A stretch of DNA of 64,000 nucleotides from an uncultured Acetatifactor sp. (GTDB lineage: Bacteria > Bacillota > Clostridia > Lachnospirales > Lachnospiraceae). The notes under the pieces were generated by a model that saw only the letters and a list, made by a program, of their open reading frames with translations, was not told where the DNA came from and ran no database searches. Below, in pieces: positions 34,045-41,533 of this stretch. The translations under genes and the position numbers were made by a program. Each line of letters opens with the position of its first letter. Positions within the stretch are counted from its first letter, which is position 1. The stretch covers positions 1 through 64,000 of the forward strand of contig CANQPH010000004.1 in NCBI GenBank assembly GCA_947625675.1. The letters run 5' to 3'.

Positions 34045-34221
34045 AACAGTTCAGCTGCGCCATTCGCAAAGCCGCGCTATGCGCTTTCCGTCGCTTTGCG
34101 ACTACCTTTGCTCATAAAATGGCTGCCCCCAAGTCGAACGCAGTTCGACTCGCCGCCAGACATGATTGAAAATTCGTGCAAGCACGATTTTCAATCAAAT
34201 CAGGCGGCTGGCTGAACTGTT
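34045..34221. repeat. Multi-hairpin palindromic element with 11-bp terminal inverted repeats
   Basis: The ends are AACAGTTCAGC (34045-34055) and GCTGAACTGTT (34211-34221). Inside are a 15-bp hairpin (34164-34196, GATTGAAAATTCGTGC), AGTCGAACGCAGTTCGACT (34132-34150), GCCGCC/GGCGGC arms around 34153 and 34204, and smaller GTCGC/GCGAC stems near 34090. The right end overlaps the stop codon of the GH25 gene. It may be a REP- or MITE-like element that also serves as 3' end of that gene. No protein is encoded. Confidence 0.75.
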
Positions 34222-37042
34222 ACTCCATGTAGCTCCAATTCATATCCACGTCCGTGCTGATCCCGCTGATCCGGCCGGTGCTCTGATACTGCCACATGTC
34301 ATATTTTCCGGTATAGGTGGGCTCCGTTGCATATTGGGCCAGCCAAATCTTATAAGAACTCAGGCTCGATGCATCGATCTTCTCCGTCAGCCAGGTTTTG
34401 TTGGCATAAATTCCCGCAGTATAACCTGCCTTTTGGATGGTCTCGCAAAAGGCCTTGCAGACCTCCGTCCTAACCCCCTTGCCGATTCCGTCAGCCCTTC
34501 CTCCGCTGGATTCCACATCCAGGAAAATCGGATAAGAAAGGCTGTAATTCTTCACCCGTTCCAGTACCATGGAGGCTTCCTCCACCGCCTCTACGGCGCT
34601 GATCGCCTGGGTGAAGAAATAAACTCCCACCTTCAGCCCCGCCGCAGTAGCTCCCTGGATGTTCTTCTTGTAAGTCGGATCCTCCACCAGAACGCCGGAG
34701 CCATAACCCCTGTAACCGCAGCGAATGATGACAAAATCAATTCCGGAATTTTTTACCGCTTTCCAGTCCACGCTGCCATTCCATTTGGATACATCGATTC
34801 CCCTGACGCCAGAACCGGTCACCAGCACGCCATTTGCGTCAAAGGTATATTTTGCACCTTCGATTACCTGCTCTCCGGTCACCTTGTTTCCATCGGCATC
34901 AAAATAGTAAACCTTGCCATCTATGGTCTGCCAGCCGGTATGCTTCTCTTCCCCTCTGATATAAAAGGCCTCCGCAGTATAGTAATCCGCATAACAGGCC
35001 TCCCGGTATCCTCCGTTCTCCAACACGTAGACCTGATTGCCATTCACATCCTTCAACAGATTTTCCCGATCCTGCTTGGGGTCCTGTCTCACCGTCACGG
35101 CGCAGGCCGCCTTCGCCTCCTGACCGGCATCGTTCAACGTCACAGTGATCACAGCGCTTCCGACGTTTACTCCGCTCACCGTAATCACGTTCCCCTCCAG
35201 AGTCGCCACAGCCACGTTGGCATCGGAAGATTCCACTGAAATGACGGCGGAGTCCTCCCCGCTCTGCACGGTCACGTTCAAAGTTACCGGTATTCCGATA
35301 AAGGCGGTAAGAGAAGACTGATCCAGCTGAACCTCGCTCTTAGCCACTACCGTGATGACGCAGCCGGCAGAATAAACCGCCGCATCCCCGGGGCTGACCG
35401 CATCGTTGGCAGTAAAGGAAATCGTGGCCGTTCCGCGGGCCACCGCAGTCACTTTCCCGCTTTCGTCCACTGCGGCCACACCGGCATTATCGCTGCTCCA
35501 CGCCACGTTGACCAAGTCTATTCCTTCCACATAAGCGCTAAGCTGAACGGTTTCTCCCACAATAAGGGAGGCTTTCTCCGCCCGCACCCCTGCCGCAGCC
35601 TGCAGGGAGCCTAACTCGGCAAGCCGCTGAAAACTGCCTGCATAAGCCAAACTCATGGGATCCACGATGGTGCTTTTATCCACTTGTTGATATTCTTCAG
35701 AAGTCGTGGCGCTGTCCACCCAGGTCACGGTATCCTGCGGTTTCTCTTCGACCTGCACGTCATGCTGCCGACTATTATCTTCTTTGGAAACATCCACCTC
35801 GTCTTCCGTCTTCACTTCATCGGAAACATCCACTTTTTCATATACGATTTCTTTCTTGACTTCCACCTTTTTGGCTTTTTCCGGCAATTCATAATTATCA
35901 TATTTGGCACTCTCAAAAGCGGCCATTTTCACGGAATACTGGCCAGGCGTCAGATCAATCTTATAGATGATGCCGTCCATGTCATCATCCTTCCATTCCG
36001 ACGTTTTCCCTTCCGCATCCGTCACGAAAACCGCAAACGGCACATTGGAAATCAGTTTCCCCGTATCGTCATTGACGAACTTGATTTTCAAATCCTTCTC
36101 TATGGATGACAAGTTCATGGTTACCGTAATCAGCTTGCGATAATCCGTCTCTTCGTAATCCTGTCTCTGTTGTTCCTCCTGCTGCCGTCTTTCCTCTTCT
36201 TCCTGTCTGCGCCGTTCTTCCGCCAGAGCCTCCGCCGCCGCTTTCTTGGCCGCTTCCGCATCCGCCACCGCCAGAAGGCCGGTCTGACCCGGCAGTTCAA
36301 TATCCGCCAATGAACTCCCCACGCTGACGAACTCCTGTCTTTCGGCATCCGCCCTGCTTCTAATATAATAAATTCCTCCAACCACCATTGCCACGATCAC
36401 AAGCAAAAGACTGGCATAGGCCGCCACAATCCCCCGCTTTCCTATGCGGAGCGATCTTTTTGACTCTGTTCTCCCTTTTTTAGCGGCCCGCTCTGTCTCT
36501 TCTTCCCCAAAAGTGCCTGAGAATTCATCTTCCATCTGATCGAGGGAATTCCAGGAAGCCGTTTCCTCATAAACCACTTGTCCCCCTTCGGGAACGAATT
36601 TTACGCCATCATTCCAAGAGCCTTCTTCCTCATAAAATTCCTCTTCCTCATAAGGCTCCTCATAAAACTCCAGTTCTTCGGGATTTTCTTCCATCTCCGC
36701 CTCATAAGGTTCCTCTTCCTCATAGAGCCCTTCTACTTCATAAGGCTCTTCTTCATAAGACTCTTCTTCATAGGACCCTTCGTCATAGGACTCTTCCATC
36801 CCGTAAGGTTCCGCCTCGTCACAGGACTCTTCCAACTCATAAGGTTCCGCTTCCCCATAAGACCCTTCCATCTCATAAGGTTCCGCTTCCTCATAAGACC
36901 CTTCCATCTCATAAGGTTCCGCTTCCCCATCAAGTTCCTCCGCCTCATAGGGTTCCTCTTCGTAAACCCCGAGCTCTTCCGGACTGTAACGAAAATCCTC
37001 TTCCTCTATTTTCTTATTGCGGCCAAACAACTTCATTCCCAT
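34220..37042 (-). CDS. Membrane-anchored GH25 muramidase with acidic repeat tail, coiled coil and Big2 domains
   Basis: Domain order, with residues approximate: acidic cytoplasmic tail 1-185 containing four 12-residue EAEPYEMEGSY-type repeats; one membrane helix 205-227 (AYASLLLVIVAMVVGGIYYI); a Glu/Arg/Gln coiled coil 262-298; a beta domain; two Big2-like immunoglobulin domains (SLIVGETVQLSAYVEG; LTAFIGIPVTLNVTV); wall-binding-type repeats (IDGKVYYFDADGNK); and a C-terminal GH25 lysozyme domain with RGIDVSKWNGSVDWKAVK and the FLDVES acid pair. GH25 enzymes cut the MurNAc-GlcNAc bond in peptidoglycan. The ATG at 37042 follows GGGGG; 37036 is also possible. It has its own consensus promoter. 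A phage endolysin is unlikely because it is anchored and no phage genes are near. Confidence 0.93.
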   Translation of the reverse strand: MGMKLFGRNKKIEEEDFRYSPEELGVYEEEPYEAEELDGEAEPYEMEGSYEEAEPYEMEGSYGEAEPYELEESCDEAEPYGMEESYDEGSYEEESYEEEPYEVEGLYEEEEPYEAEMEENPEELEFYEEPYEEEEFYEEEGSWNDGVKFVPEGGQVVYEETASWNSLDQMEDEFSGTFGEEETERAAKKGRTESKRSLRIGKRGIVAAYASLLLVIVAMVVGGIYYIRSRADAERQEFVSVGSSLADIELPGQTGLLAVADAEAAKKAAAEALAEERRRQEEEERRQQEEQQRQDYEETDYRKLITVTMNLSSIEKDLKIKFVNDDTGKLISNVPFAVFVTDAEGKTSEWKDDDMDGIIYKIDLTPGQYSVKMAAFESAKYDNYELPEKAKKVEVKKEIVYEKVDVSDEVKTEDEVDVSKEDNSRQHDVQVEEKPQDTVTWVDSATTSEEYQQVDKSTIVDPMSLAYAGSFQRLAELGSLQAAAGVRAEKASLIVGETVQLSAYVEGIDLVNVAWSSDNAGVAAVDESGKVTAVARGTATISFTANDAVSPGDAAVYSAGCVITVVAKSEVQLDQSSLTAFIGIPVTLNVTVQSGEDSAVISVESSDANVAVATLEGNVITVSGVNVGSAVITVTLNDAGQEAKAACAVTVRQDPKQDRENLLKDVNGNQVYVLENGGYREACYADYYTAEAFYIRGEEKHTGWQTIDGKVYYFDADGNKVTGEQVIEGAKYTFDANGVLVTGSGVRGIDVSKWNGSVDWKAVKNSGIDFVIIRCGYRGYGSGVLVEDPTYKKNIQGATAAGLKVGVYFFTQAISAVEAVEEASMVLERVKNYSLSYPIFLDVESSGGRADGIGKGVRTEVCKAFCETIQKAGYTAGIYANKTWLTEKIDASSLSSYKIWLAQYATEPTYTGKYDMWQYQSTGRISGISTDVDMNWSYME
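36785..36928 (-). repeat. Four tandem 36-bp repeats in the GH25 protein tail
   Basis: Four adjacent in-frame 36-bp units encode 12-residue blocks (GEAEPYEMEGSY, EEAEPYEMEGSY, GEAEPYELEESC, DEAEPYGMEESY). The first two are nearly identical, so copy number may vary. Confidence 0.9.
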
Positions 37043-37069
37043 AATGCCCCCATTATTCAATAATGTAGT

Positions 37070-37098
37070 ATTATATCATCAAGGTTTCCCATTGGCAA
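37070..37098 (-). promoter_or_regulatory. Promoter of the GH25 gene
   Basis: On the minus strand TTGCCA (37093-37098), a 17-bp spacer and a perfect TATAAT (37070-37075). Confidence 0.8.
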
Positions 37099-37143
37099 GA
37101 ACAAGGACAAATTATTCAGAAATTCTTAAATTTTCAAATATTC

Positions 37144-37172
37144 TGGACATTTATTTCACATAATAGTAGAAT
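37144..37172 (+). promoter_or_regulatory. Promoter of the SGNH-like gene at 37213
   Basis: TGGACA (37144-37149), a 17-bp spacer and TAGAAT (37167-37172), divergent from the GH25 promoter 46 bp away. Confidence 0.7.
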
Positions 37173-37212
37173 AATCTCATATTTTGAAACTGAAATCGAA
37201 ACGAGGTATGAA

Positions 37213-38406
37213 ATGCAAAAAAGAACCCATCGGGAACAGGAACCGGGGCGACCGGCAATGCGTTCTTTTCCCGAACCGAAAATCATCGACCTTGACAAAG
37301 AACCCATTTCAAGTCTTTCCGGCTTATCTCAGGGGACGGCAGAAGAAGAACCCTTCGAAATAGAGAAAGAACTTTACGAAACGGAGGAAGAGTCGCTTGA
37401 AACGAAGACATCGCAAAAGCTTTCCCCCGGGAAAAAGCCTTTTCATATTTATTTTCATCTGATTTTCCTGGCAGTGGCAGTTTGTACCGTTTTCCTGGTC
37501 GGCTGGCGCATCACCCATTTTGGCTCCTGGGCGGATCCGGACGAATATGAGGCGCCGGAATTCCAGGGAGACACCATGGATGCCATTTTTCCTTTCCGCC
37601 TGCCGGAGGGAATGGTAAACCCCGCTGACGACGGCGTTACCAGGATTGTGGCTTTCGGCAACGCTCCCTTTGCGGATGACAAGGGCTCGAAAGATAACCT
37701 GGCGAGTATGATCGAGGATCTGACCGATTCCACGGTTTATAATTGCGCCTTCCCCAATTCCTACCTGGCGGCTTCCGGCAATCCTCTGCTTTATTCTCCT
37801 CAGGATGCTTTTAACTTTTACTGGATGGTCCTGGCCCTCACTACCCACGAGGTGGATCCCACCTATGAGACCCTTTTCCAAGATGAAGGCAATCATTTCT
37901 CCGAGGAAGACCTTGAGACCTTCCGCACCCTGATGTCCATAGATTTCAACACCGTGGATATTATCGTAATCCTATATGATGCCAGCGATTATTTGGCCGG
38001 TCATGAAATGTACAATGATGCCAATGACTCGGACATCAAACAATTTACGGGCAATCTGGTGGCCGGGATTGACTTGCTCAGGCAATATTATCCCCATATC
38101 CAGATTATCGTCATGTCCCCGCCCTACGCCCATGCCGTCAATGAGAAAGGGGAATACGTAAGCAGTGAAAGCTATCGGTACGGATGGGACACGCTTTCCA
38201 CTTATATGATCAAAGAGGGGGAATATGTTTATCAAAGGGGAATTTCCTTCGTGGATAACCTCTACGGCACCATCGATGAAAGCAATGCGGACAAATATCT
38301 GGTGGACAATCTTCACCTGACAATAGAGGGCCGAAAGGCGATTGCGGAGCGTTTTGCAGACGTGCTGCATTATTATGACAGGGTTTACTCAACGGAAGAG
38401 GAATAA
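37213..38406 (+). CDS. Membrane-anchored SGNH-fold-like protein lacking the usual serine
   Basis: A 397-residue protein with an acidic cytoplasmic tail (residues 1-75, EEEPFEIEKELYETEEE), one membrane helix (IYFHLIFLAVAVCTVFLVGW, about 80-98) and an extracellular domain with SGNH hydrolase layout. Block I reads IVAFGNAPFADD, where the nucleophilic GDS would be expected. Block V, VDNLHLTIEGRKAIAERF, retains the Asp-X-X-His pair. It may be inactive or use another residue; I have a memory of related Lachnospiraceae proteins with the same GNAPFADD block, but cannot check it. An ACGAGG ribosome site precedes the ATG. It is divergent from the GH25 gene and may share regulation with it. Function unknown. 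Confidence 0.85.
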   Translation: MQKRTHREQEPGRPAMRSFPEPKIIDLDKEPISSLSGLSQGTAEEEPFEIEKELYETEEESLETKTSQKLSPGKKPFHIYFHLIFLAVAVCTVFLVGWRITHFGSWADPDEYEAPEFQGDTMDAIFPFRLPEGMVNPADDGVTRIVAFGNAPFADDKGSKDNLASMIEDLTDSTVYNCAFPNSYLAASGNPLLYSPQDAFNFYWMVLALTTHEVDPTYETLFQDEGNHFSEEDLETFRTLMSIDFNTVDIIVILYDASDYLAGHEMYNDANDSDIKQFTGNLVAGIDLLRQYYPHIQIIVMSPPYAHAVNEKGEYVSSESYRYGWDTLSTYMIKEGEYVYQRGISFVDNLYGTIDESNADKYLVDNLHLTIEGRKAIAERFADVLHYYDRVYSTEEE

Positions 38407-38460
38407 AGGGACGGCAAAAAGGCGAGCTGCCGGACTCCTCAAGTCTCTGCTTGCGGCGGG

Positions 38461-39195
38461 TCAATACCCGAAATACATCGTGGTGTCCTTATATATCTCA
38501 TAGCCGTCCATGTCGGCAAAGAGCTCGTAGTCATACTCCAGAAGACTTCCTCTCATTTCCCGAGATTCCGGAAGAATGACGTAATGACAACCCTGGGCCT
38601 TTGCCAGAACTGCCAGTTTTTGCGCATCGATGACCTCCTCCTGAACCGCTACATGCAGGTCCGTGGTTCTGCTGAACACTTCGCGGCCATAAGGCATACA
38701 GACGGTCGGGGCATACTGGCGCACATAAACCAATAATTCATCCGGGAACAACGCCATCACTTCCCTGCCTTCTATCTCTATGGCATCGCAAATGTCCACC
38801 ACGGCCTGGGGCATGTGGTAAGGATTCTCCGCCTGTACAAAGCCATCGTCATATATATAATTGCCGGAAAACATCACCAATGCCGCCAGAAGCAGAGCAA
38901 AAACCATTCGGATTTTCCCCTTCATTCTGCCATACAGGGTTACCGCCGCATAAGCCAATGTCATGGTGATCGGCAGCAGCCACAGCAGCCTCCAATAAAT
39001 GTCTTCCATTCTCAAGACCAATTTCGTGAACAAGGGATTGAAAAAGAGCAATAACAGTGCCAGCGGAACATAAATGAACAGGATACGCATCTGTTTTCTT
39101 TTTTCCCTCAACATCAAGTATAATATGGAAATCAGGTACCACTCAACGATCAACCCGTTTCCCATGAAGCTCTGAAACCTTACGATTCCCTGCAC
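38461..39195 (-). CDS. C-terminal part of an interrupted DUF6077-like membrane protein
   Basis: A 244-residue open frame starting at a GTG (39195) with GGGAGGGAGG 10 nt upstream. It has four or five membrane helices, then a soluble domain of about 110 residues ending CHYVILPESREMRGSLLEYD. It is in the same frame as the 352-residue protein just upstream, with only one TGA (39256-39258) and 20 sense codons between. The domain order fits one polytopic protein of about 600 residues, so I infer a nonsense mutation or a real split into two proteins. The good ribosome site leaves open that this part is still made separately. Confidence 0.7.
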   Translation of the reverse strand: MQGIVRFQSFMGNGLIVEWYLISILYLMLREKRKQMRILFIYVPLALLLLFFNPLFTKLVLRMEDIYWRLLWLLPITMTLAYAAVTLYGRMKGKIRMVFALLLAALVMFSGNYIYDDGFVQAENPYHMPQAVVDICDAIEIEGREVMALFPDELLVYVRQYAPTVCMPYGREVFSRTTDLHVAVQEEVIDAQKLAVLAKAQGCHYVILPESREMRGSLLEYDYELFADMDGYEIYKDTTMYFGY

Positions 39196-39255
39196 GGCAA
39201 CGCTTCCTCCCTCCCTGCAGATTTTACTTATGGAACCCCGACTATTGATGGATCC

Positions 39256-40314
39256 TCAGCGAAGAAGAACATACATGACGGCATAACAGGCGGCAGGCAG
39301 ACAGCAAAACGCCAACGGCACCAAGATTCTCCACCTGCGATATCCGACTGCGGCACATATGCCAAAAACCACCGTCAAAAACCCGCAAAGTTCCGCTCCC
39401 TGGGTGCTGCACATACACCCAGCCATCATTGCGGATACCAGCAGTGTCCATATGCTCCCCTCAACTTTCTGGCGCTCTTGCACTCGATCCAGCAAAAGAA
39501 GGAAACAAAAGAAGAGAAACGGAAGAATAAGTCCCGCCAGGGCCGCTTTTCCCTGCCTGCTCCTCGCAAGCAGAAATTTTTCCGCTGTGTAGGCAGAATA
39601 ACCTCCAAACAAAAACAGAAGCTGAGTCAATACCAAAAAGAACGGTAACTTTTCTCCGGTCCGTCCAAACAATTTGTTGCCAATCAGATAATAGATCCCA
39701 TAAACCATTAATATGGAAAAAAAAGGCACCACGATATGAGCCACGCTGACCACCTGCATTCCTGAGATTCTGCTCAGGAACGCAATCCAAATTGGAAAGG
39801 GCGCCAGGCTATGCCTTGCGTCCAGCCCGGTAGCACCGCCGGTATAGGGCAGTTTCATGTACATGTAACCGCTCTCCTCCGCCACGGAAGCGACCGCCAC
39901 GTAGAAAGCGTCATCCCCGTCACTGTAAGTCAATCTCAACGCCTGCACGAGCTGAAATACAAGAAGCAGGCAAAAAACGCTCCATAAACAGAGACGCCAC
40001 TTCTCCCCCTCTTCTTTTGCGGGCACCACGACGCCCTTTGGCGCAGGCTTCTTCCAATACTTTCTTCCCAAAAGAAGGGCCAGGACCGCCAACAGCCCGC
40101 ACATGCCTCCATAAACTCTCACCAGCTGGGCAAAATCCTTCTGCAGAAGGATAAAGGGAACGCAGATCAGCTGAAACAGGGCCCAAAGGAGAATCTGCCC
40201 GGAAATCCATATAAAAGGCAAGTTTTTCTTCCATTTCAACAAGCCGTTTCCCACAAGACTTCCTACAAAGAGAGGAAGAACCCCCAGCCAAAGCGTCAAA
40301 ATTATTATCGACAT
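39256..40314 (-). CDS. N-terminal part of an interrupted DUF6077-like polytopic membrane protein
   Basis: A 352-residue protein with about 10 membrane helices. Between helices lies an extracytoplasmic segment with TYSDGDDAFYVAVASVAEES and ATGLDARHSLAPFPIWIAFL. The acidic DGDD placement resembles the first loop of GT-C glycosyltransferases. I associate it with DUF6077, a Lachnospiraceae membrane family. The start at 40314 has GAGG 6 nt upstream, 25 bp after rffA. It ends at TGA inside the last helix (MYVLLR), and the frame resumes downstream as the 38461-39195 gene. Last part of the leftward pse operon. A role in transferring a lipid-linked sugar is inference only. Confidence 0.72.
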   Translation of the reverse strand: MSIIILTLWLGVLPLFVGSLVGNGLLKWKKNLPFIWISGQILLWALFQLICVPFILLQKDFAQLVRVYGGMCGLLAVLALLLGRKYWKKPAPKGVVVPAKEEGEKWRLCLWSVFCLLLVFQLVQALRLTYSDGDDAFYVAVASVAEESGYMYMKLPYTGGATGLDARHSLAPFPIWIAFLSRISGMQVVSVAHIVVPFFSILMVYGIYYLIGNKLFGRTGEKLPFFLVLTQLLFLFGGYSAYTAEKFLLARSRQGKAALAGLILPFLFFCFLLLLDRVQERQKVEGSIWTLLVSAMMAGCMCSTQGAELCGFLTVVFGICAAVGYRRWRILVPLAFCCLPAACYAVMYVLLR

Positions 40315-40339
40315 TTTCTACCTCGCCATCAAAAATCAC

Positions 40340-41491
40340 TCAAACGTTCTTCCAAGACTGCGAAGGAGAAAAGAAAGCCTTCACCTTTTCACAGATGTAA
40401 TCCACCTGGTCCAGCGTCAAGCGATAGTACATGGGCAGGCGCACCAGGCGCTCGCTTTCCCGGGTGGTATATCTGTCCTCCCCGTGGAAGCGGCCGAAAC
40501 GCAGGCCCGCCGGAGCGGTATGAAGCGGGATGTAATGGAACACCGCCCAGATCCCGGAAGCCTTCAAGTAATCGATAAAGTCCGTCCGCTCTTCAATGTC
40601 CCGGGTCTTGATATAAAACATATGGGCGTTGTGGACACAGTCCTCCGGCACCGTGGGGAGTTCGATCTTGCCCGCATCGGCCAGGGGCTTCAGGTTCTCA
40701 TAGTAGCGGTTCCAGCTGCGCAGCCGGGCCTCGTTGATCTCGTCCGCCTCCTCCAGCTGGGCATAGAGATATGCCGCATTCATGTCGCTGGGCAAATAGG
40801 AAGAGCCGTAATTCACCCAGGTATATTTGTCGATCTGCCCCCGGTTGAACTTGCTGCGGTTGGTCCCTTTCTCCCGGATGATCTCCGCTTCCTCCACGTA
40901 CTTCGGATCCCGGATCAGCAGAGCGCCCCCTTCTCCCATGCTGTAGTTCTTGGTCTCATGGAAACTGTAGCAGCCGAAGTCTCCGATGGTTCCCAGAGCT
41001 CTTCCTTTATAAAAAGACATGACGGCCTGGGCCGCATCCTCTATGACCATCAGATTGTGCCGTCTTGCGATGTCCATGATCGTATCCATCTCACAGGCCA
41101 CCCCGGCATAATGCACCGGTGCGATGGCCTTGGTGCGCTCCGTGATGGCGTCCTCTATGAGCTTCTCATCCATGTTCATGGTGTCCGGCCGGATGTCCAC
41201 GAAGACCGGCACTCCTCCCCGGAGCACGAAGGCGTTGGCCGTGGACACGAAAGTATAGGCGGGCATGATCACCTCGTCCCCCTCTTCGATCCCCGCCAGG
41301 AAAGCCGCCAGCTCCGTGGCATGGGTGCAGGAGGTGGTCATCAGGCACTTGGAAGTCCCCATCCTCTTTTCCATCCATTCATTGCATTTTTTGGTAAACG
41401 GCCCGTCCCCGCAGATTTTCTGGTTCTCCACGCATTGGCGGATATACTCCATTTCCCGCCCCGTATAAGGAGGTACATTAAAATTAATCAT
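40340..41491 (-). CDS. rffA: dTDP-4-amino-4,6-dideoxygalactose transaminase
   Basis: A PLP-dependent DegT/DnrJ aminotransferase that converts dTDP-4-keto-6-deoxyglucose into dTDP-4-amino-4,6-dideoxy-D-galactose, with glutamate as donor. The sequence follows the enterobacterial RffA/WecE pattern closely: INFNVPPYTGREMEYI, KICGDGPFTKKC, VIMPAYTFVSTANAFVL, VPVHYAGVACEMDTIM and the PLP lysine in YSFHETKNYSMGEGG. Full length. I start at 41491; an ATG at 41500 abuts its ribosome site. Its substrate is made by RfbA and RfbB, 7 kb away. No adjacent RffC acetyltransferase is evident. In this operon it follows a GT-C-like gene. Confidence 0.95.
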   Translation of the reverse strand: MINFNVPPYTGREMEYIRQCVENQKICGDGPFTKKCNEWMEKRMGTSKCLMTTSCTHATELAAFLAGIEEGDEVIMPAYTFVSTANAFVLRGGVPVFVDIRPDTMNMDEKLIEDAITERTKAIAPVHYAGVACEMDTIMDIARRHNLMVIEDAAQAVMSFYKGRALGTIGDFGCYSFHETKNYSMGEGGALLIRDPKYVEEAEIIREKGTNRSKFNRGQIDKYTWVNYGSSYLPSDMNAAYLYAQLEEADEINEARLRSWNRYYENLKPLADAGKIELPTVPEDCVHNAHMFYIKTRDIEERTDFIDYLKASGIWAVFHYIPLHTAPAGLRFGRFHGEDRYTTRESERLVRLPMYYRLTLDQVDYICEKVKAFFSPSQSWKNV

Positions 41492-41533
41492 GTTCCTCAT
41501 CCTCTCTTTCAGCCAAATTTTTAAAGCGATCTA

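Noticed and set aside
36785-36928. CRISPR-like repeats
   Set aside because: The 36-bp units are directly tandem without spacers and in frame within a protein gene.
34220-37042. Prophage endolysin
   Set aside because: The GH25 protein has a cytoplasmic tail, membrane helix and Big2 domains, and no holin or other phage gene is nearby.
3942-39258. TGA read as a sense codon genome-wide
   Set aside because: truA, the GT2 gene at 18361, the PglK-like gene and others end naturally at TGA, so it is a stop here.
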